64,000 nucleotides of DNA from Actinoplanes derwentensis. GTDB taxonomy: Bacteria; Actinomycetota; Actinomycetes; Mycobacteriales; Micromonosporaceae. The DNA is taken from the NCBI RefSeq assembly GCF_900104725.1, contig NZ_LT629758.1, forward strand, positions 3,906,001 to 3,970,000. The letters run 5' to 3'. Positions 38,666 to 47,390 of this stretch are shown here, piece by piece; the first letter of the stretch is position 1, and each line of letters starts with the position of its first letter. A program made the translations under genes and the position numbers. The notes under the pieces are model-generated. The model was not told where the DNA came from. It made no database searches and saw nothing but the letters and a program-made list of their open reading frames with translations.

Positions 38666-40285
38666 CTACATCGATGTCCATGGTTCGGGGCGGTGGACGC
38701 CTCGGGGGCGGTAGCCCAGGTCGTCGGCGGTGCCTGCCAGGTCGGCCAGGAACCAGATGCTGGCCAGCCACATCTCGGTGCCCTGCAGGCCGGGTGGGGT
38801 TCGGGACGGGTGGAAGCCGAAACCCTGGCCCGGGGCCCAGTGGCCGAGCGCGTCGGTCAGCAGCTTCCCGGCCAGGGCTCGCACCTCGGGTGTGCGGTGG
38901 CCGGTGGACTGGGTGAGCCAGAGCGGGTGGGCGATGTCGAGGATGTTGCAGGCGTTCTGCCGGTCCGGGCGGACCACACGGGTGTCCCCGGCGTGCGCGA
39001 GGACCGTGTCGATCACCCGCTCCGGGTAGGGCAGCGGCAGCCCGAACTGGGCGAACGTGCCCCGCGACGCGCGATAGAAGCCGTTCACGATCTGCAGCAG
39101 ACCGTCGTCCGGGCGCGGCGAACCCCACATCCCGGTACGCGGGTCAGCGTTGAGCAGCAGCCAGCCGAACAACGCCTCGGCACCGGTGGGTTCGCCCATC
39201 CGGCGATTCCAGTGCAGGGCCGTGCCGAGGATGTCGACCCAGTGCCCGCCGTGCCACGCGCCGCTCTCCCAGGGCAGTTTCGCCAGCGCTTCGGCGATGC
39301 CAGCCGTCTCCACCAGCCGGATCGGATGTTGAAAGGAACTTCCGAGCAGGTCGAGCGCGTAGCCGACGGCCAGCACGTGATAGCCGGCGTCCGGATCAGT
39401 GAAGCCGGGCTGACGGAGGCCCAGCTCGGGGCCGGGGCTGCGGGAGGCGTCCGGCTGCAATGTTGCGACCAGGCCGGTGACCGGGTTCTGCCAGCCGCGC
39501 AGCCGGTCCCGCTGGGCCTCGGCGGGAAGCTGTGGTGGAGCCGTTCCCAGCAACAGGTCGGCGATCTCGACGGCGTCGCACTGGGCGCGGACCGTAGGCG
39601 CGGCGCCGGGCGTGTCCACGAATAGGTCACCGTCGAAGCAACGGTCCAGAATCCGGACCGCGTCTGCTTTGACGGCCGCCGCGAAGGTGGCGAGCCCGGA
39701 CGGCCGGGACGCTTCCGGGTGGAACGTCGGCGGGACGCGCCATTTGATCACGCGGGCCGGGTTTCCGGCGACGACCGCGCCCGATGGCACGCTCTTGGTG
39801 ACGATCGCGCCGGCCGCGAGGACAGCCTTGTCGCCGACCGTGACGCCGTCGAGCACTACCACGTGCGAGCCGATCCACACGTCGTCGCCGATGGTGACGC
39901 CCTTGCTGGTCAGCGGCTGGCGGAAGACCTCGACGTCCGGGTCGGTCATGTTGTGGTTGAAGCCGAGGATCGAGGTGTGGGCGCCGATCCGGACCGCGTC
40001 ACCGATCTCGACGTGGCCGCGGACCACGGTGTAGGCGTTGATCGAGCAGTCCCGCCCGGCCCGGACCGTTCCGGTCAGGTAGGCGCCCGCCGCCACATAG
40101 GTGCGTGGGCCCAGGACCAGTGCGTCGTTGCGCACCGACGCCAACTCGGAGACGAAACAGCCCGTCGCGATCTGGTGGCCGGGCAGCGCGTTGAGCTGGT
40201 CCCGTACCAGATGTTGCCGGGTCTGCTCCTCCTCGCCCGCCTCGATCCAGAAGTCCCACGGTGAGTAGTCGAAGTCCCTCCCCAT
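38666..40285 (-). CDS. Hexapeptide-repeat acyltransferase fused to a C-terminal helical (toroid-like) domain
   Basis: 539 aa, ATG 40285. The N-terminal ~190 residues are a left-handed beta-helix transferase of the maltose/galactoside acetyltransferase type: VLGPRTYVAAGAYLTGTV, SINAYTVVRGHVEIGDAVRIGAHTSILGFNHN, GVTIGDDVWIGSHVVVLDGVTVGDKAVLAAGAIVTKSVPSGAVVAGNPARVI. The remaining 340 residues are alpha-helical with Trp/Gly-rich turns (SGAWHGGHWVDILGTALHWNRRMG, GMWGSPRPDDGLLQIVNGFYRA, GFHPSRTPPGLQGTEMWLASIWFLAD), like alpha/alpha-barrel glycan enzymes. No signal peptide is present, so it probably acts on an intracellular sugar intermediate. I know no characterised protein with this fusion. Confidence 0.8.
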   Translation of the reverse strand: MGRDFDYSPWDFWIEAGEEEQTRQHLVRDQLNALPGHQIATGCFVSELASVRNDALVLGPRTYVAAGAYLTGTVRAGRDCSINAYTVVRGHVEIGDAVRIGAHTSILGFNHNMTDPDVEVFRQPLTSKGVTIGDDVWIGSHVVVLDGVTVGDKAVLAAGAIVTKSVPSGAVVAGNPARVIKWRVPPTFHPEASRPSGLATFAAAVKADAVRILDRCFDGDLFVDTPGAAPTVRAQCDAVEIADLLLGTAPPQLPAEAQRDRLRGWQNPVTGLVATLQPDASRSPGPELGLRQPGFTDPDAGYHVLAVGYALDLLGSSFQHPIRLVETAGIAEALAKLPWESGAWHGGHWVDILGTALHWNRRMGEPTGAEALFGWLLLNADPRTGMWGSPRPDDGLLQIVNGFYRASRGTFAQFGLPLPYPERVIDTVLAHAGDTRVVRPDRQNACNILDIAHPLWLTQSTGHRTPEVRALAGKLLTDALGHWAPGQGFGFHPSRTPPGLQGTEMWLASIWFLADLAGTADDLGYRPRGVHRPEPWTSM

Positions 40286-40299
40286 AGGAGCACCCTAGA

Positions 40300-41004
40300 T
40301 CACCAGGTGACTGATCCATGCCTGTCGAAGAAGCCGCCGGTCGGGCCGTCGGCGCTGATCGTGGCCATCCGGACCAGGATCTCCGCGCCCTCCTCGATGG
40401 TCTGCGGGCCGGAATGGCCGTTCAGGTCGGTGGCGGTGTAGCCGGGGTCGACCGCGTTGAAACGGATCGCGGGGAAGGCCTTGGCATACTGCGTCGTGAC
40501 CATGACCAGGGCGGTCTTCGACGAGGTGTAGTCCAGCACGTTGACCCGGGATTCGACCCGCTCCGGGTCGGTGCACAGGGCGATCGAGCCGAGGCCGCTG
40601 CTGACGTTGACCACCACCGGTGACTCGGCGGCCCGCAACAGGGGGAGGAACGCGTTGGTGACCCGGACCGGGCCGTAGAGGTTGGTGTCGAAGACGTGTG
40701 CCATGTCGGCGGCGGTGGTCTCGGCGATCCGCTCACCGAGTTTGCCGACCCCGGTGATGCCTGCGTTGTTGACCAGCACGTCGAGGCGGCCGCTGTCGGC
40801 ACGCACGAACTCGGCGGCGACCCGGACCGAGTCGTCGTCGGTGACGTCCAGTTGGACGAAGCGGGCGCCGAGCTTGTCGGCGGCGACCCGGCCCCGGTCG
40901 GCGTCGCGGGACGCGGCATAGACGGTGTGCCCGGCCTCGATCAGCTGGCGGGCGGTCTCGAAGCCGAGACCCTTGTTGGCTCCGGTGATCAGTGTGGTCG
41001 TCAT
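40300..41004 (-). CDS. Short-chain dehydrogenase/reductase
   Basis: 234 aa from ATG 41004. Classical SDR: cofactor motif TLITGANKGLGFETAR (TGxxxGxG), LDVTDDDS, NNAGITG, VVNVSSGLGS and the catalytic YTSSKTAL (Tyr-x-x-x-Lys). NADP preference is suggested by ASRDADRGR after beta-2. It is divergent from the XRE regulator gene with 87 bp between, a common actinomycete pairing in which the regulator controls the reductase. It ends 14 nt before the acyltransferase start, which may be in the same transcript. Confidence 0.92.
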   Translation of the reverse strand: MTTTLITGANKGLGFETARQLIEAGHTVYAASRDADRGRVAADKLGARFVQLDVTDDDSVRVAAEFVRADSGRLDVLVNNAGITGVGKLGERIAETTAADMAHVFDTNLYGPVRVTNAFLPLLRAAESPVVVNVSSGLGSIALCTDPERVESRVNVLDYTSSKTALVMVTTQYAKAFPAIRFNAVDPGYTATDLNGHSGPQTIEEGAEILVRMATISADGPTGGFFDRHGSVTW

Positions 41005-41091
41005 GCGATCCATGGTTCGTCGGCGGGGCGGGCTCAACCAGGGACTGCTGGTACCAGGCTATTCGCTCGGGACGAGGTGATACTGGATGAC

Positions 41092-42069
41092 GTGAGCGGA
41101 TCACCGGAACTCGGCCGGGCCCTGCGGAGCTGGCGGGATCGCACGACGCACCAGGAAGCGGGTCTCCCGTCGAGCGGGGTGCGCCGGGCGGCCGGGTTGC
41201 GGCGTGAGGAACTGGCACAGTTGGCGGGGCTGTCGGTGGACTACGTGGTGCGGTTGGAACAGGGCCGGTCCACGTCACCGTCCGTACAGGTGCTGGCGGC
41301 TCTTGCCCGGGCTCTTCGCCTGTCACCCGCCGAACACGAGCATTTGCATGTTCTGGCCGGTCAGGCACCACCCGGGCGGGGCCAGATCACGGCACACATC
41401 CCACCGGGCGTGCACCGTCTGCTCGACCAGCTCGACGGTGTCGCGCTCACCGTGTGCGACGCCGCATGGAACGTCATCCTGTGGAACCCGCTCTCCGCGG
41501 CCCTGACCGGCGATCTGTCGGCGTTGGGCGGGCGGGAGCGCAACATCGCGTGGCGGTCGTTCACCGCCGTACCGAGCCGGATCCGGCACACTCCCGAGCT
41601 GAGTGCCGCGTTCCAGACGGCGATGGTCACCGACCTGCGCGCGGCGGCCGCCCGTTATCCGGCCGACCCGGGCCTGCGGGCCCTGGTGACGGATCTGCGG
41701 ATGGCCAGCGACGACTTCACCCGGCTCTGGGACAGCGGGGCGGTCGGTGTCCACGAGTCGAACCAGAAGACCGTCCGTCATCCCGAGGTGGGCACGTTCG
41801 TGGTCGACTGCGATCTGCTGACCGTGCCCGGCAGCGACGTGCGGATCGTCGCCTACTCGGCCGCGCCCGGCAGCGACGCCGCCGACCGGCTCCGGCTGCT
41901 GAACGTGATCGGCGTCCAGGGGCTATCCGGCAAAAGCGCGATGCCGGCGACAAGCGCAATGCCGTCGACAATGAGGCGGGCCGCTGGTGTTGCTCACGAC
42001 GGCGGCGAAACGCCGGGCGGAGTGCCCAGAGGATCCTGGGCACTCGACGGTGAGACCGTCCCCTTCTGA
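41092..42069 (+). CDS. XRE-family regulator with MmyB-like ligand domain
   Basis: 325 aa from GTG 41092 (GTG 41077 is an in-frame alternative). HTH at about 20-75: GLRREELAQLAGLSVDYVVRLEQGRSTSPSVQVLAALARAL. The C-terminal MmyB-like PAS-type domain follows: LDGVALTVCDAAWNVILWNPLSAAL, NIAWRSF, DFTRLWDSGAVGVHESNQKTVRHPEVGTF, then DRLRLLNVIGVQGLS, where family members normally stop. Here about 45 extra low-complexity residues follow (SAMPATSAMPSTM...), suggesting the original stop was lost. It probably represses the divergent SDR gene and responds to a small ligand. Confidence 0.88.
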   Translation: MSGSPELGRALRSWRDRTTHQEAGLPSSGVRRAAGLRREELAQLAGLSVDYVVRLEQGRSTSPSVQVLAALARALRLSPAEHEHLHVLAGQAPPGRGQITAHIPPGVHRLLDQLDGVALTVCDAAWNVILWNPLSAALTGDLSALGGRERNIAWRSFTAVPSRIRHTPELSAAFQTAMVTDLRAAAARYPADPGLRALVTDLRMASDDFTRLWDSGAVGVHESNQKTVRHPEVGTFVVDCDLLTVPGSDVRIVAYSAAPGSDAADRLRLLNVIGVQGLSGKSAMPATSAMPSTMRRAAGVAHDGGETPGGVPRGSWALDGETVPF

Positions 42070-42073
42070 TCCG

Positions 42074-43435
42074 TCAGCGGAAGCTGAACAGCGGGGGCAG
42101 GACCAGGACGACGGTCCAGAACCAGACGGCGTACACCGGCAGGTATGCGGTCTGCCAGCGCTCGATGGCCGCGAAGCCGGTGCGGCGGCGGACGAAGCCC
42201 AGCAGCAGCCACGCCGACCAGGTCAGGTTGACCAGGAGAACGATGTTCTGGCCGAGTGCCGTCACGTTGTTCGGGGTGGTGCCGTACTCGGCGATCCGGC
42301 CGGTCATCATGTAGAGCACCAGCGCGTCGATGACCAGGGCGCTGACCACGAGGGCGAGCTGCATCACGTCGAACGGTCCGGGCGGCGCCTGCGGGTTCCG
42401 GGCCGACAGCGAGTACAGCAGCAGTCCCAGGACCACCGCGAGCAGCAGGTCGAACATCACCAGGGTCTCCCGGTCGATGTCGATGCCCCGGCCGTTCCAG
42501 CCGACGGTGACGAGGAAGACCAGCAGCGCGACGGTGAACAGCGGGGTGAACAGGCGGGTGAGCACCGGCGCGATGTTCTCGATGACACCCTGTTTGACCT
42601 CGACGAGCCATCCGGCGACGACCGTCGCGGCCACCATCCCGGTGGGCACGACCCATTCGCTGATCACCTCGTCGGCCTCGATGCCGATGGCGTTGAAGAT
42701 CCCGTACAGGAAGGCGACGAAAACCCCACCACCGAGACCGATGAGTACGAGGTAGACGAACCACTCGCCGGTGAAGCGGATGAAATCCATCCGCCGTCGT
42801 GACGAGCGCAGGTCGTCGGACACGTAGGCCAGGCCCACCACCAGCCACAACGCCAGCGGAAGGTGGGTCATCACGATCCCGGCCGACTGGGAGTCCTCGC
42901 CGAGCGGGTAAGCGTTCGCCGCGACCGCACCCACCGCGAACAGGGCCGTCAGCACCCCGTACACCCAGGTGGCGGGGCGGCGGCGCCACAGCAGGAACGC
43001 CGCCAGCCAGGGCAGCGCGAGCAGGGCGGCGTTGGTGCCGTAGAACTCGTCACTCGCCCCCAACAGGATCGGAAGCTTGATCGTGACGGCGGCACCGGCC
43101 GCGCAGACGAGCATCGCGATCAGATCGCGCCGGGACCGGTTCTTCGTCGCCGGGTCGCCGGGTTCGCCGGTGAACATCAGCTGTTTCCACAGCCGTTCGG
43201 AGTGCTCGCGGGCGAACTCGCGGGACAGGTCGTCCAGGCCACCCATCCGCTTGACCGCGATGAGGAACGCCTCGTCACGGTCCAGCCCGAGAGTCGCCAG
43301 TTCGTCGACGGAGTTCCGGAGGTGGTCCTCCAGCTCGTCGGCGTCGGATTCCACCAGCTCCGGGCGGCGGCGGACGTACTCCCGCCACTGCGCGAACTGG
43401 GCCTCCAGTTCGTCCTTGCCGTTGGTGACGGTCAC
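42074..43435 (-). CDS. Permease-prefix-domain membrane protein, PadR operon partner
   Basis: 453 aa from GTG 43435, which overlaps the PadR stop (GTGA). The N-terminal permease prefix domain is FAQWREYVRRRPELVESDADELEDHLRNSVDELATLGLDRDEAFLIAVKRMG. About ten transmembrane helices follow (LIAMLVCAAGAAVTIKLPIL, ALLALPWLAAFLLW, VYLVLIGLGGGVFVAFLYGIF, LFTVALLVFLVTVGW, and others). Such proteins are repeatedly paired with PadR repressors; their role is unknown, perhaps stress-responsive export or membrane maintenance. It is convergent with the XRE gene (4 nt between stops). Confidence 0.82.
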   Translation of the reverse strand: MTVTNGKDELEAQFAQWREYVRRRPELVESDADELEDHLRNSVDELATLGLDRDEAFLIAVKRMGGLDDLSREFAREHSERLWKQLMFTGEPGDPATKNRSRRDLIAMLVCAAGAAVTIKLPILLGASDEFYGTNAALLALPWLAAFLLWRRRPATWVYGVLTALFAVGAVAANAYPLGEDSQSAGIVMTHLPLALWLVVGLAYVSDDLRSSRRRMDFIRFTGEWFVYLVLIGLGGGVFVAFLYGIFNAIGIEADEVISEWVVPTGMVAATVVAGWLVEVKQGVIENIAPVLTRLFTPLFTVALLVFLVTVGWNGRGIDIDRETLVMFDLLLAVVLGLLLYSLSARNPQAPPGPFDVMQLALVVSALVIDALVLYMMTGRIAEYGTTPNNVTALGQNIVLLVNLTWSAWLLLGFVRRRTGFAAIERWQTAYLPVYAVWFWTVVLVLPPLFSFR

Positions 43436-43782
43436 GCGATGCCCTCCCGAGGAATGAGCAGGGGCCAGACCTGTGTCAGCGCTTCGACGACGGTCTGCCA
43501 CTGACGTTGCTGTTCGGCCAGTTCGGCCCGGCCCTGCTTGGTGATCCGGTAGTACTTGCGGCGGCGCTCCCCGGCCGCCGCGTGCCAGTACGCCTCGACG
43601 TGACCGAGACGCTCCAGCCGGTGCAGCAGGGGGTAGAGGAAACCTTCGGTCCAGTCCAGTTCGCCACCGGACAGGTCGCTGATGCGCCGCAGGATGGCGT
43701 ACCCGTAGCTCTCGCCGTCGGCGAGGATGCCGAGCACGATCGGCGTCGCCGAGGCGGCCACCAGATCCTTGGTCACCCGCAC
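43432..43782 (-). CDS. PadR-family transcriptional repressor
   Basis: 116 aa, GTG start with GGAGG ahead. Short PadR protein with the winged helix ATPIVLGILADGESYGYAILRRI, the conserved TEGFLYPLLHRLERLGHVEAYW and RKYYRITKQGRAELAE. An almost ideal operator (10-bp arms) lies 15-50 bp upstream, consistent with autorepression of the two-gene operon. Confidence 0.93.
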   Translation of the reverse strand: MRVTKDLVAASATPIVLGILADGESYGYAILRRISDLSGGELDWTEGFLYPLLHRLERLGHVEAYWHAAAGERRRKYYRITKQGRAELAEQQRQWQTVVEALTQVWPLLIPREGIA

Positions 43783-43796
43783 GGGCGCCTCCTTCC

Positions 43797-43832
43797 ATAC
43801 CTAGAAGTACGAGGCATAGTAGTTCTAGGTAT
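43797..43832. promoter_or_regulatory. PadR operator and promoter
   Basis: Perfect 10-bp arms ATACCTAGAA (43797-43806) and TTCTAGGTAT (43823-43832), 16 bp apart, directly upstream of padR. The minus-strand TACTAT within the spacer is a plausible -10 element that repressor binding would block. Confidence 0.8.
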
Positions 43833-43843
43833 CAAGGGCGGTA

Positions 43844-43877
43844 AAGAGCCGCCCCACCGATCGGCGGGGCGGCTCTT
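43844..43877 (-). terminator. Terminator after GH5 cellulase gene
   Basis: 12-bp perfect stem AAGAGCCGCCCC / GGGGCGGCTCTT, 12 bp past the stop of the minus-strand cellulase gene at 43890. Confidence 0.75.
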
Positions 43878-43889
43878 CGCGGGCGGGGG

Positions 43890-45263
43890 TCAGAAGTCGT
43901 CGGGTGTGCGGATCCGGTCACGGATCCAGACGCCGGCCGGCTTCAGACGGGCCGTGCCCGCGTAGGCCCCGGCGGCACAGGTGCCCTCGGTGAAGACCGC
44001 GCCGGAGCGCATGTCGTCGGAGTAGTTCCAGTTCACCCAGCTCACCTTGGACTGCGCCATCAGGTCCAGGTACTGCTGGGCCCGGGCGAAGTCGTTGCCA
44101 CCGTCACCGGTGGCCTGCTGAGTGCCGAACTCGGTCACGAACATCGGCAGCTTCGCGATCGCGTCCCGGAACGTGGTCAGGTAGTAGTCGTCGTGCGAGG
44201 CCGCGTAGAAGTGGAACGTGTACATGATGTTCGCGGCGTTCACCGGATTCGCCAGGATCCTCGACACGCCCTGCCCGTCGCCGGAGGCGCCCAGCGACGA
44301 CCAGTCCTCGGTCCCGACCAGCACCACACCGTCCGGATCCTGGGCTCGGATCACCGGGATCAACTGATCGGCGTACGACTTGATCGAGGCCCAGTGGACG
44401 TCACTCGGCTCGTTCGCGATCTCGTACAGAATGTTGGTCTTGTCCTTGTGCCGTGCCGCGATCTGCTGGAAGAAGGTCTTGGCCCGCGCCAGGTTGAAGT
44501 TCGGATCACCGGGCGACAGCATGTGCCAGTCGACGATCGCGTACAGGCCGCGGGCGGTCGCCTTCTCGATGTAGTCGTTGACCTTGGCGGTGAACCCGGC
44601 CGGGTCGGTCTCGTAGCCACCCTCCTGGATGTACATCGAGATTCGCAGGACGGCCGCGTTCCACTCGTTCGCCAGCACGTTCAGCGAGGCGTCGTTGACA
44701 CAGTTGGAGTACCACTGCAGGCCGTGCGTGCTCATGCCGCGCAGTTGGATCGCCTTGCCCTGCGCGTTGCAGAGCTGTCGGCCACACACCTTGAGCTGCC
44801 CGTTCCTGGCTACCGGGGTGACACCGGAAGGGGGCGTGGTGGTCGTCGGTGCAGTCGTCGGTGTGGTCGTACCGGTGCAGGACACACCGTTCAGTTTGCA
44901 CCCGGCCGGGCCTCCGGAGCCGGTGCCGACGAAACCGAACGTGACCGAGGCACCGGGGGCGACGCTCGCGTTCCAGGACCGGCCGGTGAAGGTGTGGTGC
45001 TGCCCGGAACTGGTGAGCAGCGCATCCCAGTAGGACGCGAGCCCGGTGCCGGACGGCAGGTCGAACTCGACCCGCCAGGTGAGGGCGGACGTACCGCCGT
45101 TGGTGATCGTGTACTCACCCTGCCAGCCCGAGCCCCAGTCGGACACTTCGGCGAAGCTGGCAGTGGTGGCCGCGGCGCTGGCCGGGCTGACGGCGTGCAG
45201 GGTGAGCCCGGCGGCGACAACCGCCGCGACCAGGGACAGAACAAGGGAACGGGTGCGGCGCAT
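43890..45263 (-). CDS. Secreted CBM2-GH5 cellulase
   Basis: 457 aa, ATG 45263 after GGAGGAG. A signal peptide to about 30 (AVSPASAAA) is followed by an N-terminal CBM2 at about 35-128 (SDWGSGWQGEYTITNGGTSALTWRVEFDLPSG), a Thr/Pro linker and a GH5 catalytic domain from about 152 (GMSTHGLQWYSN, IVDWHML, acid/base Glu in ILYEIANEPS, nucleophile Glu in PMFVTEFGTQQ). It hydrolyses cellulose or related beta-glucans outside the cell. The leader contains GTTAAC in an AT-rich stretch at about 45300-45325, a possible regulator site, but not the CebR palindrome. Confidence 0.94.
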   Translation of the reverse strand: MRRTRSLVLSLVAAVVAAGLTLHAVSPASAAATTASFAEVSDWGSGWQGEYTITNGGTSALTWRVEFDLPSGTGLASYWDALLTSSGQHHTFTGRSWNASVAPGASVTFGFVGTGSGGPAGCKLNGVSCTGTTTPTTAPTTTTPPSGVTPVARNGQLKVCGRQLCNAQGKAIQLRGMSTHGLQWYSNCVNDASLNVLANEWNAAVLRISMYIQEGGYETDPAGFTAKVNDYIEKATARGLYAIVDWHMLSPGDPNFNLARAKTFFQQIAARHKDKTNILYEIANEPSDVHWASIKSYADQLIPVIRAQDPDGVVLVGTEDWSSLGASGDGQGVSRILANPVNAANIMYTFHFYAASHDDYYLTTFRDAIAKLPMFVTEFGTQQATGDGGNDFARAQQYLDLMAQSKVSWVNWNYSDDMRSGAVFTEGTCAAGAYAGTARLKPAGVWIRDRIRTPDDF

Positions 45264-45390
45264 GAGACTCCTCCGCGCGGGGATCGACGGAGGTCAAATT
45301 ATTAAGGTCGTTAACAGTTATTGTCCAGTCCGCCGACGCAGCGGACAGCCCACCGCGGCGGGACGGCGCCCCGCCGCGGCGACGATCAGG

Positions 45391-46410
45391 TCAGAGGCCC
45401 CAGCCGTAGCGGAGGCGGTCCTTGCCCGACGTGTTGCGGACGGTCAGGTTCAAGTTGGTGCCGGAGCCGGACAGGGCGAACATCGAGTAGTAGTCGTACC
45501 CGGAGGTGCCGGTGGGTTTGCCGCCGATGGCCGGCCAGTACGTGCCGCCCATCTGGTTGTCCCGCATCACCTGGGTGACGGCGCGGATGTGGCGGACGAA
45601 GTTGTCGGTGCTGGCCGCGTCGGCGTAGTTGAGGCCGGTCGACATCGGGGCGCCGAACTCGGTCACCACCGCCCGGGACGCGCAGTTGCCGAGGCGGGTC
45701 TGTACGTGGGTGCGCCACGCGTCGTACGTCATCGCGGTGTAGAAGAACGCGTAGTGGTGGAACGAGAGGAGCGTGCCGCTGAACCGGCTGTCGTTGCACA
45801 CGTCGCGCAGGTCCTGGCTGTAACCGGTGCCGCCGATCAGGGTGCGGGCCGGCACCGCCGAGTAGTGGTAGCTCATCCAGGCCGCCGCCACGTTGCGCCA
45901 CTCGGCCGAGGTGTAGCCGTGCGGCTCGTTCATCGGCTCGAAGTAGACGTTGGTGTTCGCGCCGTACAGGTAGGTCACGTTGGACCACATGGTGTTCCAC
46001 GCGGCGGTGTTGGTGATCCGGCCGCCGGAGGCCGCGCCGTCCTCCCAGTACGCCAGGATGACCTTGAAGCCACGGGCGGTGGCCGCGTCGATGGCACCCC
46101 GGTAGGCGCTCCACCACGCCGTACCGACGGTGTGGGTGTTGATCGGCAGTCGAACGGTGTTGACGCCGATGGTGGCCATGTCGTCGTAGAGCGCGTTGGC
46201 CTTGGCCTGCACCGTCGCGTAACTGTCCGACGAGCTGAGGCCGGAGATCACCAGCGGCCCGGTGCTGAAGTTGTCACCGAGCACCGCCCAGTTGACTCCA
46301 CGGAACGAGTTGGTGGCGGCGGCCGCCGGGGACGAGGTGACGGCGACTCCACCGAGCGCGGTCAGGGCGGCTACCAGGGGGACGAGGAGAAGGCGGCGTA
46401 GCGGTGTCAT
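45391..46410 (-). CDS. Secreted GH5-like glycosidase
   Basis: 339 aa from ATG 46410 with signal peptide (LLLVPLVAALTALGGVAVTSSPAAA). TIM-barrel GH5 marks: NSFRGVNWAVLGDNF, IGVNTVRLPINTHT, acid/base Glu in VYFEPMNEPHGYTS, LLSFHHYAFFYT and nucleophile Glu in AVVTEFGAPM. There is no carbohydrate-binding module, unlike the neighbouring cellulase. The substrate could be beta-glucan, mannan or a side-chain oligosaccharide. It begins 12 nt after the GH43-like gene stop and is probably co-transcribed with it. Confidence 0.88.
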   Translation of the reverse strand: MTPLRRLLLVPLVAALTALGGVAVTSSPAAAATNSFRGVNWAVLGDNFSTGPLVISGLSSSDSYATVQAKANALYDDMATIGVNTVRLPINTHTVGTAWWSAYRGAIDAATARGFKVILAYWEDGAASGGRITNTAAWNTMWSNVTYLYGANTNVYFEPMNEPHGYTSAEWRNVAAAWMSYHYSAVPARTLIGGTGYSQDLRDVCNDSRFSGTLLSFHHYAFFYTAMTYDAWRTHVQTRLGNCASRAVVTEFGAPMSTGLNYADAASTDNFVRHIRAVTQVMRDNQMGGTYWPAIGGKPTGTSGYDYYSMFALSGSGTNLNLTVRNTSGKDRLRYGWGL

Positions 46411-46422
46411 GGGGATGTCCAA

Positions 46423-47277
46423 TCAACGGGGGATGGCGGTGCCGTGCCGGCAGCCCGAGCAGCCGACCGCGCTCAGACCGGTCCAGGTGTTGAGGTCGGA
46501 GCTGGTCGCGGTCCACAGGCCGCCGTTGGTGTACTTGTCGACGTAGATGCGCCACCGGCCGTCGTCGAGGCGGACCAGGGACGGGCCCTCGTAACCGGAC
46601 GCCCACAGGTTGCCCCGGTTGATCCAGCCGCCGGTGAGCCGGTCGGTGCTGGTCCAGTGCTCGATGTACTTGGTGGTCTCGTTCTTGACGAACGAGTGCC
46701 AGGTACTGCCGGACTTCACCACGTACGCGTCGATGTGGTTGGTGCCCAGACCCCACATCTGCTGCGGGCCGCTCCACGACGTGAGATCGGTGTTCTGCGC
46801 GGTGTAGACGTACGGCCGGAAGCACTCCGAGCACGTCGTCTGCGCCACGTTGGTGATCACGTAGACGGTGCTGCCCTCGATGTAGAACTCGGGCGCCCAG
46901 GTGAACTTGGTACTGCTGATCCCGGAGGGGACGGTGGCGATGTTCGTCCAGTTCAGCAGATCGGTGCTGCGGGCTACGGCGAAGTACGTCGAGTTCGTCG
47001 TCCACGACTGCCACGTGTAGGCGATGAAGTACGTACTGCCCCGCTTGATGATGCTGGGGTCCCGCAGGACTCCGGTCGGGCCGCGGAAGTTGGTGTCGTA
47101 CAAGACGCTGTAGTTGAGGCCGCCGTCGGTGGACTGGTAGATCCACAGCTCCTGGTCGGCCGCCCCGTCGCCCTTGAAGGTGGCGTAGATCAGGGGCGTG
47201 GCCGCCGAGGCCGGCTGCGGCAGGACCAGCCCGCCGAGAAAGAGTGCGATCAACGCGACAAACACACGAGCACGCAT
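46423..47277 (-). CDS. Secreted GH43-type glycosidase
   Basis: 284 aa from ATG 47277; signal peptide VFVALIALFLGGLVLPQPASA. A single five-bladed propeller with GH43-like acidic positions in VLRDPSIIKRGSTYFIAY, NHIDAYVVKSG and SGYEGPSLVRLDDG, plus WAPEFYIEGSTVYVIT. Four Cys near TTCSECF and VGCSGCRHG may form disulfides. Activity is probably on arabinose- or xylose-containing side chains. The start lacks a recognisable ribosome site and follows the 47281-47295 palindrome closely, so the message may be leaderless. Confidence 0.85.
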   Translation of the reverse strand: MRARVFVALIALFLGGLVLPQPASAATPLIYATFKGDGAADQELWIYQSTDGGLNYSVLYDTNFRGPTGVLRDPSIIKRGSTYFIAYTWQSWTTNSTYFAVARSTDLLNWTNIATVPSGISSTKFTWAPEFYIEGSTVYVITNVAQTTCSECFRPYVYTAQNTDLTSWSGPQQMWGLGTNHIDAYVVKSGSTWHSFVKNETTKYIEHWTSTDRLTGGWINRGNLWASGYEGPSLVRLDDGRWRIYVDKYTNGGLWTATSSDLNTWTGLSAVGCSGCRHGTAIPR

Positions 47278-47280
47278 GAG

Positions 47281-47295
47281 GTGAAATATGTTCAC
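47281..47295. promoter_or_regulatory. Operator-like palindrome before GH43/GH5 operon
   Basis: GTGAAATATGTTCAC: 5-bp arms GTGAA/TTCAC around ATATG, 4 bp upstream of the GH43-like ATG. A repressor or CRP-like site is possible; the spacing is one base longer than the CRP consensus. Confidence 0.35.
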
Positions 47296-47390
47296 CGCAA
47301 CGAAACAAGTCCACGAACCGAGCACGCCCGCTCAGACCCGTTCACAACCGAACATCGTCGAAAAAGTCTCAGATCGCGGCCCGGCCGTCG

